From NCBI RefSeq assembly GCF_000091045.1, contig NC_006681.1, positions 190,001-254,000 on the forward strand: a stretch of 64,000 nucleotides of DNA. Direction: 5' to 3'. Made by a program: the position numbers and the translations under genes. The stretch is from Cryptococcus deneoformans JEC21 (taxonomy: Eukaryota > Basidiomycota > Tremellomycetes > Tremellales > Cryptococcaceae). Positions 12,217-21,918 of this stretch are shown here, one piece after another. Position 1 is the stretch's first letter. Each line of letters opens with the position of its first letter. The notes under the pieces are model-generated. The model was not told the DNA's origin. It worked only from the letters and a program-made list of their open reading frames with translations, and searched no databases.

Positions 12217-13150
12217 ATGTCGACAAAGTTTCGACTTCGCCAAAGCCGTTCTCCCACAGAACTGCTCAACAACTTGCCTCACTTCTCCTCCGACAATCCA
12301 GTCCTCAGCAGCCAACCGTAGCGCTCGCGCGATGCTTGGCAGGCATTCCATTCAAGAGCTCAACCTTTTTCGCCAGCGATTCTCCCACCGGCCATGGGCG
12401 ATACTGGCGGCAGGTGGGGCAAAGGAGGAGGGACATTTTTCGGGGCTGATAAACATATCATGAGGCCGGGTTTAGCTTTGGGAAGGACAGATAGCGGGGA
12501 AAGTAGGCAGCTCCATGCACGAAAGCAGTCATCGTTGCCAGTCAAGCGAGACTCTGGGATGGAGGAATGGCTCTCCGCTCCTAGACCAATGACGATTTGT
12601 TGCAAAACACGTTCTGCCCAGAACTTCCGAGCAGAGCTTCCTTGCTCACCGTCAGCAGCATCTTCATACAAGAGTTCTGTTTCGTCCCGAAACAACTTCC
12701 ATAAAGCGATTCAAACCCCTACCTTCTACGACATGGACGAAGAAGAGCTTCTGCCACCTCTGTTGCCAGCTTTTGGAACACGCAAGATCCCTTTCAACTC
12801 CATAGGGGATTCTGCGCCTATTCCTTGGGGTAGAGCTTCACCCGTGCCATTTCCCAAATCCCCAGGGACATCCCCGGGGACAGCCACAAGAAGAGTGCAC
12901 GGTTGCCTGCTGACTGCCGACGGTGGCACACTGAAAGCTTGGACTCAATTCTAGTCCGTTTTCTCCGTTGATATCCAAGTCACTAGTGTCCAGACCATCG
13001 CAAGATTCTGAGCCTCCATCGACATCAACAAGACGCAGACTACCACACCCGCCTTGCATCATTGTTGAGAATGACGGGAAAGGACCAGCATTGGAAGTAG
13101 TAGGGAAGAGTCCTGGATCAAATCAGACGAGGAAAACTTCAGTCGAATGA
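12217..13150 (+). CDS. Unrecognised protein, low-complexity; gene model uncertain or broken
   Basis: No family recognised. Protein-like sequence runs from ATG 12217 (MSTKFRLRQSRSPTELLNN) through a long open frame (12394-12954, with GKGGGTFFGADKHIMRPG and FYDMDEEELLPPLLP). It then continues in a different frame to a stop at 13150 (CIIVENDGKGPALEVVGKSP). Two breaks interrupt it: an in-frame TAG at 12319-12321 and a frame change near 12925-12935. Both could be introns (12318-12356, 39 nt; 12923-12986, 64 nt), but donors GTAGCG and GTGGCA are weak. Otherwise the gene starts at the well-placed ATG 12394, or is decaying. The product is Ser/Pro-rich with no transmembrane segment. On the same strand as LIP5, 384 bp upstream of it. 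Confidence 0.45.
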
Positions 13151-13534
13151 GGGACAGAGACTCGAAGCGGAATGGCGAAAAGACTTCTCCAATACGTGGC
13201 GTATTGCTTGATCACGGGCGTCGATGAGGGATGTAAATGTATAATCGATCTTGTAGCTATAAATGCGATATTTTGTGCAGGTCCTAGAGTCAACCTTGAG
13301 TCTTCGTTAAAAGCAGTAGAGAGATTGCGTAGTAATGGGCAGGATATGAGTGGACTTGGGATTTTTCGGCCCAAACGCTTGGTGATAGCGGACGGTCACG
13401 TGACTTGTTCCGAGATTTCCAACGGCTGATTGGGATCCGACCCGTGTTGCACCATGATTTCCAAGTTTCGCCCCGCTTATCTATTGCTTTCTCATCTTTA
13501 CTCTCCATTCTCAAACCCAACCCTTTTCCCTGCC
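13151..13534. other. LIP5 upstream region
   Basis: 384 bp between the stop of the unrecognised gene and the LIP5 start. It contains the palindrome at 13395-13404 (listed separately) and a pyrimidine-rich leader. An upstream in-frame ATG at 13454 could extend LIP5 by 27 codons. Confidence 0.5.
13395..13404. promoter_or_regulatory. GTCACGTGAC palindrome upstream of LIP5
   Basis: Perfect 10-bp palindrome with a CACGTG E-box core, 131 bp upstream of the preferred LIP5 ATG. The RTCACRTG form is the classic site of Cbf1-type bHLH factors in fungi. Binding here is inferred, not shown. Confidence 0.5.
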
Positions 13535-15071
13535 ATGGTAAAGCTCCCCTCAGCATCCCGCATCCGTTCTCTCGCCACCGTGCCCTCCACGGCCACCAGG
13601 GCTTTCGCTACCGTCAATCCCACCCCTCCTGCCGCCCAGCCCACAAAATCCAAACCTCGTTTCGAAAAGCTCGACGATGGATTGACTTTTGACGACTTTT
13701 TATCAGGCGATGTTCCCCCCGAGAACGAACGTGTGGTTCTGGGTAACACGAAACAGTATGTTTTTTCTTCCCCTGCTTCTCATCCCCCCCGCGCCTGCCC
13801 ACCTTTTACTCAATTGCTACATTTTAGACCTCGTTTGCCATCTTTTCTCAAGCACCCGATCCCCACTGGCGCTTCCTACAGCGGTATAAAAAAGGAACTC
13901 CGTGGATTAGGACTACACACTGTCTGTGAAGAAGCCAAGTGTCCCAACATTGGCGAATGCTGGGGCGGCGGTAAAGGAAATGCGACGGCGACGATCATGG
14001 TGAGTCCCAATTAGCGCGCGCGCTTTTTCCCCTCTCTCATCATTCAATCATTGACCGCAAGGCTGATGATCTCTTGGACCAGTTGATGGGCGATCAATGT
14101 ACGAGAGGATGTCGATTCTGCTCTGTAAAGACCTCCAGGGCACCTCCTCCACTGGACGTCCACGAGCCGGAGAACACTGCGGAAGCAATCAGCCGATGGG
14201 GTTTGGGTTACATTGTACTGACAAGTGTCGATCGAGATGGTGCGTCGTACAACTTTTTACTCGGTAGGTGGGGGGATGTATATAGCTGACTTTTTTTTCC
14301 AATCGCGGATTTTAGACCTGGTGGACGGTGGTGCGGCCCATATCGCCTCTACGATTTCCAAAATCAAGCAAAAGGCACCCAATATCCTCGTCGAAGCGCT
14401 TACTCCCGACTTCGCCACAAAGGGCGTCAACGTTATCCACACCGTTGCTTCCTCTGGCCTTGATGTCTTTGCGCATAACGTGGAGACTGTTGAAAGGTGT
14501 ACGCCGTTTGTACGAGATAGGCGGGCGGGGTTCAGCCAGAGTTTAAAAGTGTTGGAAGAGGCCAAGAAGGGAGCCAAGGCCGCGGGCAGGGAGATTTTGA
14601 CAAAGAGCAGTATCATGCTGGGTGTCGGGGAGATGGAAGAGGAGATCCACGAAACACTGAGACGTCAGTCCCCCCCCCGTCTCGTTTCCCATTTCCCAAC
14701 TGCTAACGGGTAGAAAAATTAGGGTTACGCGCGTCGGACGTTGACGTTGTCACTTTTGGTCAATACATGCGACCGACAAAACGACACATGAAGGTGGACC
14801 GGTATGTCGAACCTGAAGAGTTTGCGAAATGGAAAAACGTTGCCGAGGGGATGGGGTTCTTGTATGTGGCCAGCGGACCTCTTGTCAGGTCAAGTTACAA
14901 GGTGCGTTCGTTTTAAGAAGAAACAGTTGGTCACAATGACAGAACTGACGTTTTGGTCAGGCTGGTGAATTCTTTATTGAAAATGTACTCAAGAAGCGAC
15001 GTGCAGCTGCTGCCGAGCACGCTGCTTCCCAATTATCTACACAGCCGCCAGAGATCGCTGCCAAGGTGTAA
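13535..15071 (+). CDS. LIP5: Lipoyl synthase, mitochondrial
   Basis: Radical-SAM enzyme that inserts two sulfurs into octanoyl chains on lipoyl-carrier proteins (PDH, KGDH, glycine cleavage). The auxiliary [4Fe-4S] cluster ligands are [12 protein letters not shown]; the radical-SAM cluster is CTRGCRFC, followed by SVKTSRAPP. Other family blocks are [36 protein letters not shown] and [24 protein letters not shown]. The C-terminus has [15 protein letters not shown], with the conserved RSSY serine that ligates the auxiliary cluster. The start at 13535 gives a good mitochondrial presequence rich in Arg, Ser and Ala ([20 protein letters not shown]). An in-frame ATG at 13454 is the alternative. Six exons, about 410 residues. 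Convergent with ERV41, 71 bp apart. Confidence 0.95.
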
Positions 15072-15142
15072 TTGTGTTACTTTTTTTTTACTTATGCATA
15101 TATACATGATAAACTATCTATAGATAATCAATTTTTAGTTTT

Positions 15143-16943
15143 TCACCCAGATCGTCCCCCACCGGGACTGTTTCCCGATACCCAGCTTGTTGCTCTTGAC
15201 ACCAGCGTCGCCGAGGGATCATTCCCGAAATACCCCGATTGGTCCTGCTTGATAGCCGGAGACGGTGTATGGAACGAAGACGGGATATACTCTTTCTCGC
15301 CCATGACAGCTTTTGAAACGTGTTTCTGTGCTCGGTTAAACACCCGGAGCGCAAACGCGGCCACCGTCCATACTCCGCCTATCCAAACAAAACCCGGGTC
15401 AGCCGCAAACCAAAAAACCAAAAAACTAAAAGTGTTTTTTTTGTGGACTGACCGACTACACCGGCTAGCCTGATGAGGAACTGGTACAACGACGTCGTTC
15501 GTTCGCGGATGATGACCGACATGGGCTCGAGGTCATACTTGAAGAACAAGCCGGGTACGCCTTTGCCATGCTCAAACGATCGAGAATAGTCCGTGACGGC
15601 GTATTGAGAGGTGATCAGTTTCCGGCGGCTGGCGTCGATGTAGGTGGTGGGCACGACGCGGAGAAAGTATTGGAAAATGGTGAACGCTAAAGTGGTGTTA
15701 GATGTTTACTCTGGCACGAGGGAAAAGACGACTTGCGCTGTTCTGTTATTTCGTAGCTTTGATCAAGAGGTTGGGCGATGGCGGGGAAGAAGGGACCGAA
15801 TGAAAACTCGTGCACGACGTGTGAAAGGTTCATCACTTGTAAACATTTTCTTTGTCAGCAGCCCGCGTATACTCCAAAAGAGCAACAAGACTCAGACTCA
15901 CGATGATGATCGGTATGCTGAAAGCTCATATACCCATGACCGAGCGTTGTGATGTGCAAGTTTGCAGTCACCTTTTTCACCTCTACACTCCCGTAAATCC
16001 TACATGCGGGCCCATCTTGAACCTTGTCGTACGTTGGTCGGTAGGCAGTGTGTCCCTGGGACGTGCGGCGGTTGGACGAGGCGGAAGAGTCAAGGCCGAA
16101 GAGACGCTTGATACCCGAGAATGAGGATTGTTGGTTGGGTGTCCGGCGGCGAGAGGAGGAGATGATTTCAGAGGCAGAGGGCGTCGTTGAAGAAGGGTTG
16201 TTTCTGGTTCTTGTCAGCGCATGTCAAAAGGTGTGGAAAAGGTGTGGAAAAAGATGATTGAGATTTACTTTATAAAAGTGGCTGTTCCGACGTTAAAGTG
16301 GGTCTAACAAGACCGTCAGCTTTTGGGTTCGTTATTTCGAGTCTTGCTTGCAGGGAGAGATACAACTCACCCCATCTTTTGCGAAAGAGTTGCTCAAGTG
16401 TAATCGATCTCCAACAGCATCACGCAGATCGATCGTAAGGTCTGTTTTCCCAGTGTCAATATGTATATATATCAGAGACGAGTTTTGGGGCACAAGGGTA
16501 CGAAGACTCACAGCGACATGGCATGGCCACAGTCAGATCCACATTCAGCTGAAGGTCTTTTTGTACCTCCGAATCCACTTGGAAAGCGTAATCCGGGGCG
16601 CCGTACAGATACTCGCCCAAATCGTTCTCGGGAGGATTTCAGCAAAATGATCGATGTCGATGGCGAACAAGGGGACGCAACTTACAAGAACAAGCAGGAA
16701 TATGATCAGTCCAACCAGTGCTGTGAGGACACCGCCTCTTCTAGATTTTATCGTATACGTAGACTCGACCTATGAATTGTCTTATAACGTTTACCGGGCT
16801 GGGACTAGAAAGAGAAGACGCACCTTTGGAAAGGCATCAAAGCGCTTTATAGGCGCAATCTTGTCGAGTTCTTCGAGGAGGGACATGCCCTCGTTATCAT
16901 GGCTGTGCTGGTTTGCAAAGTCTACGAGGTGTGGCTCGTACAT
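15143..16943 (-). CDS. ERV41: ER-Golgi cargo receptor, Erv41/ERGIC2 family
   Basis: COPII-vesicle membrane protein that with Erv46 cycles between ER and Golgi and retrieves ER residents. The hallmark N-terminal RFDAFPKVESTYTIKS leads into TM1 (GGVLTALVGLIIFLLVL). The luminal block follows: NDLGEYLYGAPDYAFQVD, LQLNVDLTVAMPC and LTIDLRDAVGDRLHLSNSF. The central part, with GPACRIYGSVEVKKVTANLHI, matches the family's cargo-domain core. Near the C-terminus are VPGLFFKYDLEPMSVIIRE and the second membrane segment (FLIRLAGVVGGVWTVAAFALRVF). The start at 16943 (MYEPHLVDFA) is preferred. An in-frame ATG at 17087 lies only a few bases after a TATATAA on this strand (about 17090-17096), so it is probably too early. 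Several short introns. Confidence 0.9.
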
Positions 16944-17174
16944 GGCGTAGGTTGGGGGGGGGGAGTGAAGGGGAGATTGGCGGTGAGACGATGGGTTTCG
17001 GTAATCGTGTGCGTGCTCGCGACGCGGTTGCTGCGGCGGCCGAAAACCACGTGCAGAGTGACAAGACGCTGGCATAATACGTAGCATAGTTATATAAAAT
17101 GTGCATATTCACTGGCTCAACTCCCCGGACGTTACTTGCATATCGATCGTCACCAAATTCAAATTGTCTAGCCG

Positions 17175-18255
17175 TTATGAGCTACCATCGCCAGACGCTG
17201 TGGCGTACTCACAGCCAACATAGTCGTGTAGCCATTCCTCTTGGGGATTGTTGTGACCGACGTAGCGGCTGCGTTTTACAAGTATAAACCTGTATGCCTT
17301 TACTTACAACATGACTGATGGGTTATCAGCCAGATACACTTACAACATGACTGATGGTTATCAGCCGGATAGTGTTGGGCAGTACTGATCGGCACTTACG
17401 ATTTTCCATGATCTTGCCGTTGGGCTAGAGGGATGAGCGGTGGACATGGTTGTGGTGGACATACGAGGTGCAGGTTGTAGTACTGCCAATTGAGCGTTTG
17501 TTTATTGGCCAAGTGGCTTACCTTTAGGTTGCTATACTCTACGTCAATGCATCTTCTAATCCATAGCACAAAACACGTACTCTAGCGGTGCCCATCTTGC
17601 AGCTACAAACATGTGCAGAGTCTTTTCGTTGCGTCTGTTCTCAGGGAACCACCATTCTACCTGGTGGTCAGCGCAGAGTCGACTGGATCTACACGTACGG
17701 CCGTTGTAGTAATAGCAGTCGGAATGTTTCGTCTCGTGCAGTAAAAAGGCGTGGAAATAGACGTCCCACCGCTCGTCCCACCTGCGTTTGTCAGACATGT
17801 CCAGTGTGTAGAGTATGAAAGGTACACTTTGGGCGTGAAGTCACCGGGCGGAGGGATCGTCTGTCCTGCGGGAAGGGCCCTGCTTGATCTCTTTGAGGCG
17901 GAGGGCATACGAGGCTTGTTGTCCGTGCGGACCGAGGTCGCTGGTTTCTGCGTTGCGGTGCTGTGCATGGTGTTAGTGTGCAGATGGTGCAGATGGCCAT
18001 GTTTATTGTGTGGACGGGATACATGGGCACGGACGTGCGAGAGATGTGCATCGACGGCGCTGTGGGGATGTGTGGCGCCGGACATCCCCGTGGCGACCGC
18101 CTATACCCTGCGCCACTCGACGAGCTGGATGGCGTCGCCGCTGCGTGGGCGGTGTCTGTGCGCTCTGATATACGCCCTGTGTGCGTTGCGCTGTAGCACG
18201 TGGGCACCTTGTACGAGCGTGGATGAGAGAGAGGGACGAGCGGCGCAGATGTCAT
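17175..18255 (-). CDS. Unrecognised protein, 3' splicing uncertain
   Basis: No family recognised. Exon 1 (18255-17828) starts MTSAPLVPLSHPRSYK and is rich in Pro, Thr and Ser. A donor GTGTAC and acceptor CGCAG with a CTGAC branch point join it in frame to exon 2 (17781-17581). Exon 2 encodes a Cys/aromatic-rich block: KWDERWDVYFHAFLLHETKH, then CYYYNGRTCRSSRLC and WWFPENRRNEKTLHMFVAAR. Beyond that the splicing is unclear. One path needs a 10-nt exon and ends at 17175 after NPQEEWLHDYVGCEY. The gene starts about 100 bp from the assembly break at 18359, so the start or promoter may be affected. Divergent from nothing intact in this assembly. Confidence 0.35.
17303..17370. repeat. Direct repeat, two copies of about 32 bp
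   Basis: Two adjacent near-identical copies begin CTTACAACATGACTGATG (17303 and 17339) and differ by one G and one base near the end. They fall in an intron of the unrecognised minus-strand gene, so one copy duplicates a GTAAGT-like donor on that strand. Confidence 0.8.
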
Positions 18256-18358
18256 GGGGCGGCCATGTCCGGGGCGGTGTTGTCTATCACCAGGATGCCA
18301 GTGTGTCCCGAGTCACCGCCGGACATGCGGATGCTCACCCTCCCCCTCCTCCTCGCCC

Positions 18359-19226
18359 TTCGNNTCCGAAAGACGACTCGCTGTTGTCGACCCTACCCGA
18401 CTTTAGAGTGTTTGGGCGGCTCTTTGACATTATGTTTTTGCTCGCTGCAGCTACGACCGCACTTTACCGATACATCGTTTTGATAGCCAGCGCAGATGAT
18501 ATTGGTGATGTTTATACATAGACACATTAGATATATATATATCTCCATGCTATACGCTATGCATTATGCTCTTGCTAATCCTACATGTTCTCCTTGTACA
18601 CCCCGCTTTTCTCGCACAGGCTGCTGCTCTGTCTCCCCCAACTGATCTTGTTCTTTCCTATCCGTTTCTGAATCTTTCTTATCCCTCACTTGATCTTCAA
18701 CTTTTGACACTTCTGCTTCTGCCTCTGCCTCTGTATCGAAATCATCCGCCTCTGTATCGAAATCATCCGTCCCCCACTCTCCTTGACTATTATCTTCCGC
18801 TCCCACCACCCTCTCCGCCTCTTCACCACCGCCGCCACCGCCGCCGCCACCAGCATCCGCCTTTCCAGATCCGAGCCCAGAAACAGTGGTCTGCTGTTCA
18901 TTGTCATCGTTCACCAATGACGACCTCATCCGTCGACGCCTCATACTTGCTGTGATGCCACGCTCCGTATCCTCCCGCGCCGCCGCCGCCGCCGCCGTTG
19001 TATGCAAGTGGTGCAAATGGGCACTCTGTGCGAGTTTACGGGACGAGACGGATGGTGGTGGTGGTGTTTGCCTCGGAGGCGGGAAAGATACTCTCACGTT
19101 TCTTGGGTTTGGGTTTGGGTTTGGGATATTGGCCGGGGAGGGGGAGGACGTCGGGGGAAGGTGTGAGAGTGGGGAAAACGTGAATTCGGAAGAAGAGACG
19201 GAGCGGTAAGAGGGAGGGACCTGGGG
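18359..19226 (-). repeat. Inverted copy of 21051-21918 (3' ends of SUN and GPHR genes)
   Basis: 868 bp that read as the reverse complement of 21051-21918, following x -> 40277 minus x with no indel between landmarks I checked (18521/21756, 18566/21711, 18886/21391, 19209/21068). It contains the SUN-gene C-terminal coding sequence on minus (stop at 18564-18566) and the last codons of GPHR on plus (stop ending 18521). Two Ns at 18363-18364 fall inside its left edge, and 54 Ns start six bases after its right edge. This pattern favours a scaffold or fold-back assembly artefact, but a real inverted duplication is not excluded. The two gene fragments in it are not separate genes. Confidence 0.9.
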
Positions 19227-19232
19227 AAAGAT

Positions 19233-19286
19233 NNNNNNNNNNNNNNNNNNNNNNNNNNNNNNNNNNNNNNNNNNNNNNNNNNNNNN
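19233..19286. other. Assembly gap (54 N)
   Basis: Run of 54 undetermined bases. The 5' part of the SUN-domain gene (signal peptide, first exons) is missing here. A smaller gap of two Ns is at 18363-18364. Confidence 0.99.
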
Positions 19287-21713
19287 CCCTCCCCCCTCCC
19301 CCGCCCCCCGCCCAGCAGCCGTCCGCCACCCCGCACGCCCACCACAGCAAGTACAACTATGCCTCCCCCGACTGCTCCGCCCGCATCCACTCGTCCTCCC
19401 CGCAGACACAGCACGCCGCGTCCCTGCTCCACAAGTCCCGCGACAGGTACATGCTCACCCCCTGCAGAGCCGACGAGCACTGGGTCGTCGTCGAGCTCTG
19501 TGACGAGATCCGCATAGAGGCGGTCGAGATTGCCGTCTGGGAGTTTTTCAGTGGCGTCGTCCGGGAAGTGCGGGTGAGCGTCGGCGGCGAGGACGAGGAG
19601 GACGATGCGGAAGAGCCCGGCCAGGATGATGTCGCTGGTAGAGGGCACAGATGGAAACAGGTCGGATCGTTTATTGGCAAGAACGTCAGAGGGTCCCAGG
19701 TGAGCTCCTGTTGACTTTTGCAACCCCGCTGAACGCTTCGATCAGACGTTTAGCCTCTCACAACCGACCTCGTTCCACCGATTCATCCGCCTCGACTTTC
19801 CCTCGTACTTTGGCTCGGAATACTATTGCCCCGTATCGTCCCTCAAGGTATACGGCATGAACCAGATGGAAGCGTTCAAATGGGAACAGAAACAGTTGAG
19901 CGCCGTGGCCAAGGACAGGGACAGGACTGGGAATAGAGAACACGAAGAAGAAGAGCGCCGTGCAAAGGAAAGGCGGGAAAGGGAAAAGAAGGAGAGGGAT
20001 GAGAGGGATAAGCAAGAGCAGAGGGAGCGCGAGCTCGATGAACTGGAAAAGCTTTTGCATGAGCAAGCGGGAAGACTTGTACCCGAACTCTTGACTGAAT
20101 CCGGCTTGTTTTCCAGTATCGACGAGACTGCGCCTACCAACGTACCCACTGTCGTCTCCAAGCGTGATGGGGATTCCGATTCGCCACCGACCAACGAGTC
20201 CATGGCTACATCCTTGATCGAATCCACCTCGATCGAATCCACCTCGATCGAATCGCCCACCTCGATCGAATCGCCCTCCACATCATACACCCGTGCCGTA
20301 CCGCCTCGCTCCGACTCCTCTGAATCCATCTACGCATTCATCATCCGCCGACTCAACGCTTTGGAAGGCAACTCTTCCTTGGTAGCACGTTATATCGAGG
20401 AACAAGCCAAAGTCATGCGATCCATGCTGAAACAGGTACAAGTTGGGTGGGACGAATGGAAGGGTGAGTGGGAAGACGAAGATCGTGGGAGGTGGCAGCA
20501 AGAGGTGCGTCCTGCTAGCCTACTTATGTGAAGTCATTTTGCTCAACTCTTGACTTTTGATTAGCGGATGAGGCAAGAAGACCGGCTGGGACGGGTACTC
20601 TCCCAACTGGAACAGCAGCGCATCGCTTTCGACGCTGAACGAAAAGCCATCGAGACGCAGCTCCGTGTCCTCGCCGACCAGCTCGGCTACGAACGCCGCC
20701 GCGGGATCGCCCAGCTCATCATCATGGTCGTCATCATCCTCCTCGGCGCCGCCAGCCGCAGCAGCACCATGGACGCCATCCTTACCCCGCTCTTGAAGGA
20801 AGCACGCCGGCGCCGAAGCGATTATTATCATCGGAAAAGTCTATCGGGCCCCCTTGCCGGTTTACATATCGACATGGGCGCGGGGAGACCCCCGGCCATC
20901 ATCGGCCAAGCGCGTCCGACATCCACCACACCCAGCGCCCATCCCCATCGCCATTCCTCGTCGACACCCACCCCGCGCTTGAAAACATCCCTATCCCGAG
21001 CTGGATCAGGCCACCGGTCCAATACTTCACTCAAACGACGTGGTATCGTACCCCAGGTCCCTCCCTCTTACCGCTCCGTCTCTTCTTCCGAATTCACGTT
21101 TTCCCCACTCTCACACCTTCCCCCGACGTCCTCCCCCTCCCCGGCCAATATCCCAAACCCAAACCCAAACCCAAGAAACGTGAGAGTATCTTTCCCGCCT
21201 CCGAGGCAAACACCACCACCACCATCCGTCTCGTCCCGTAAACTCGCACAGAGTGCCCATTTGCACCACTTGCATACAACGGCGGCGGCGGCGGCGGCGC
21301 GGGAGGATACGGAGCGTGGCATCACAGCAAGTATGAGGCGTCGACGGATGAGGTCGTCATTGGTGAACGATGACAATGAACAGCAGACCACTGTTTCTGG
21401 GCTCGGATCTGGAAAGGCGGATGCTGGTGGCGGCGGCGGTGGCGGCGGTGGTGAAGAGGCGGAGAGGGTGGTGGGAGCGGAAGATAATAGTCAAGGAGAG
21501 TGGGGGACGGATGATTTCGATACAGAGGCGGATGATTTCGATACAGAGGCAGAGGCAGAAGCAGAAGTGTCAAAAGTTGAAGATCAAGTGAGGGATAAGA
21601 AAGATTCAGAAACGGATAGGAAAGAACAAGATCAGTTGGGGGAGACAGAGCAGCAGCCTGTGCGAGAAAAGCGGGGTGTACAAGGAGAACATGTAGGATT
21701 AGCAAGAGCATAA
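19287..21713 (+). CDS. SLP1: SUN-domain membrane protein, Slp1/SUCO type (5' end missing)
   Basis: Slp1/SUCO-type SUN proteins sit in the ER/nuclear envelope and protect folding membrane proteins. The SUN-like domain begins right after the gap: HHSKYNYASPDCSARI, then RYMLTPCRADEHWVVVELCD, IRIEAVEIAVWEFFSG and, after an intron, FIRLDFPSYFGSEYYCPVSS. These match the Slp1 subgroup rather than the KASH-binding SUN1/2 type. A charged coiled coil follows (19900-20070), then a short repeat region, a second coiled coil and one transmembrane segment (GIAQLIIMVVIILLGAAS, about 20700). The tail of about 300 residues is low-complexity, with Pro, Ala, Gly and Glu runs. The N-terminal signal and first exons lie in the gap. 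Convergent with GPHR; the stops are 42 bp apart. Confidence 0.85.
20214..20279 (+). repeat. 15-bp coding tandem repeat
   Basis: About four units of a 15-bp motif around TCGATCGAATCCACC encode SIEST/SIESP pentapeptides in the SUN protein between its two coiled coils. Likely to vary in copy number between strains. Confidence 0.8.
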
Positions 21714-21918
21714 TGCATAGCGTATAGCATGGAGATATATATATATCTAATGTGTCTATGTATAAACATCACCAATATCATCTGCGCTGGCTATCAAAAC
21801 GATGTATCGGTAAAGTGCGGTCGTAGCTGCAGCGAGCAAAAACATAATGTCAAAGAGCCGCCCAAACACTCTAAAGTCGGGTAGGGTCGACAACAGCGAG
21901 TCGTCTTTCGGAGACGAA
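21051..21918 (+). repeat. Source arm of the inverted duplication
   Basis: Counterpart of 18359-19226. This arm is the one in intact gene context: the SUN gene reads into it from 20568 and GPHR reads out of it to 24207. Confidence 0.9.

Noticed and set aside
17751..18521. Plus-strand open frame of 256 codons
   Set aside because: It crosses the NN break and ends in the inverted GPHR fragment. Its composition (Cys/Arg/Leu-rich) is that of an antisense shadow of the minus-strand gene.
18359..19226. Pseudogene call for the inverted SUN/GPHR fragments
   Set aside because: The sequence shows no divergence from the intact arm; with Ns on both sides an assembly artefact or very recent duplication explains it better than decay.
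18564..19409. Minus-strand open frame of about 280 codons reading through the N run
   Set aside because: It translates across unknown bases and is the inverted copy of the SUN-gene C-terminus joined to antisense sequence of the same gene; not a separate gene.
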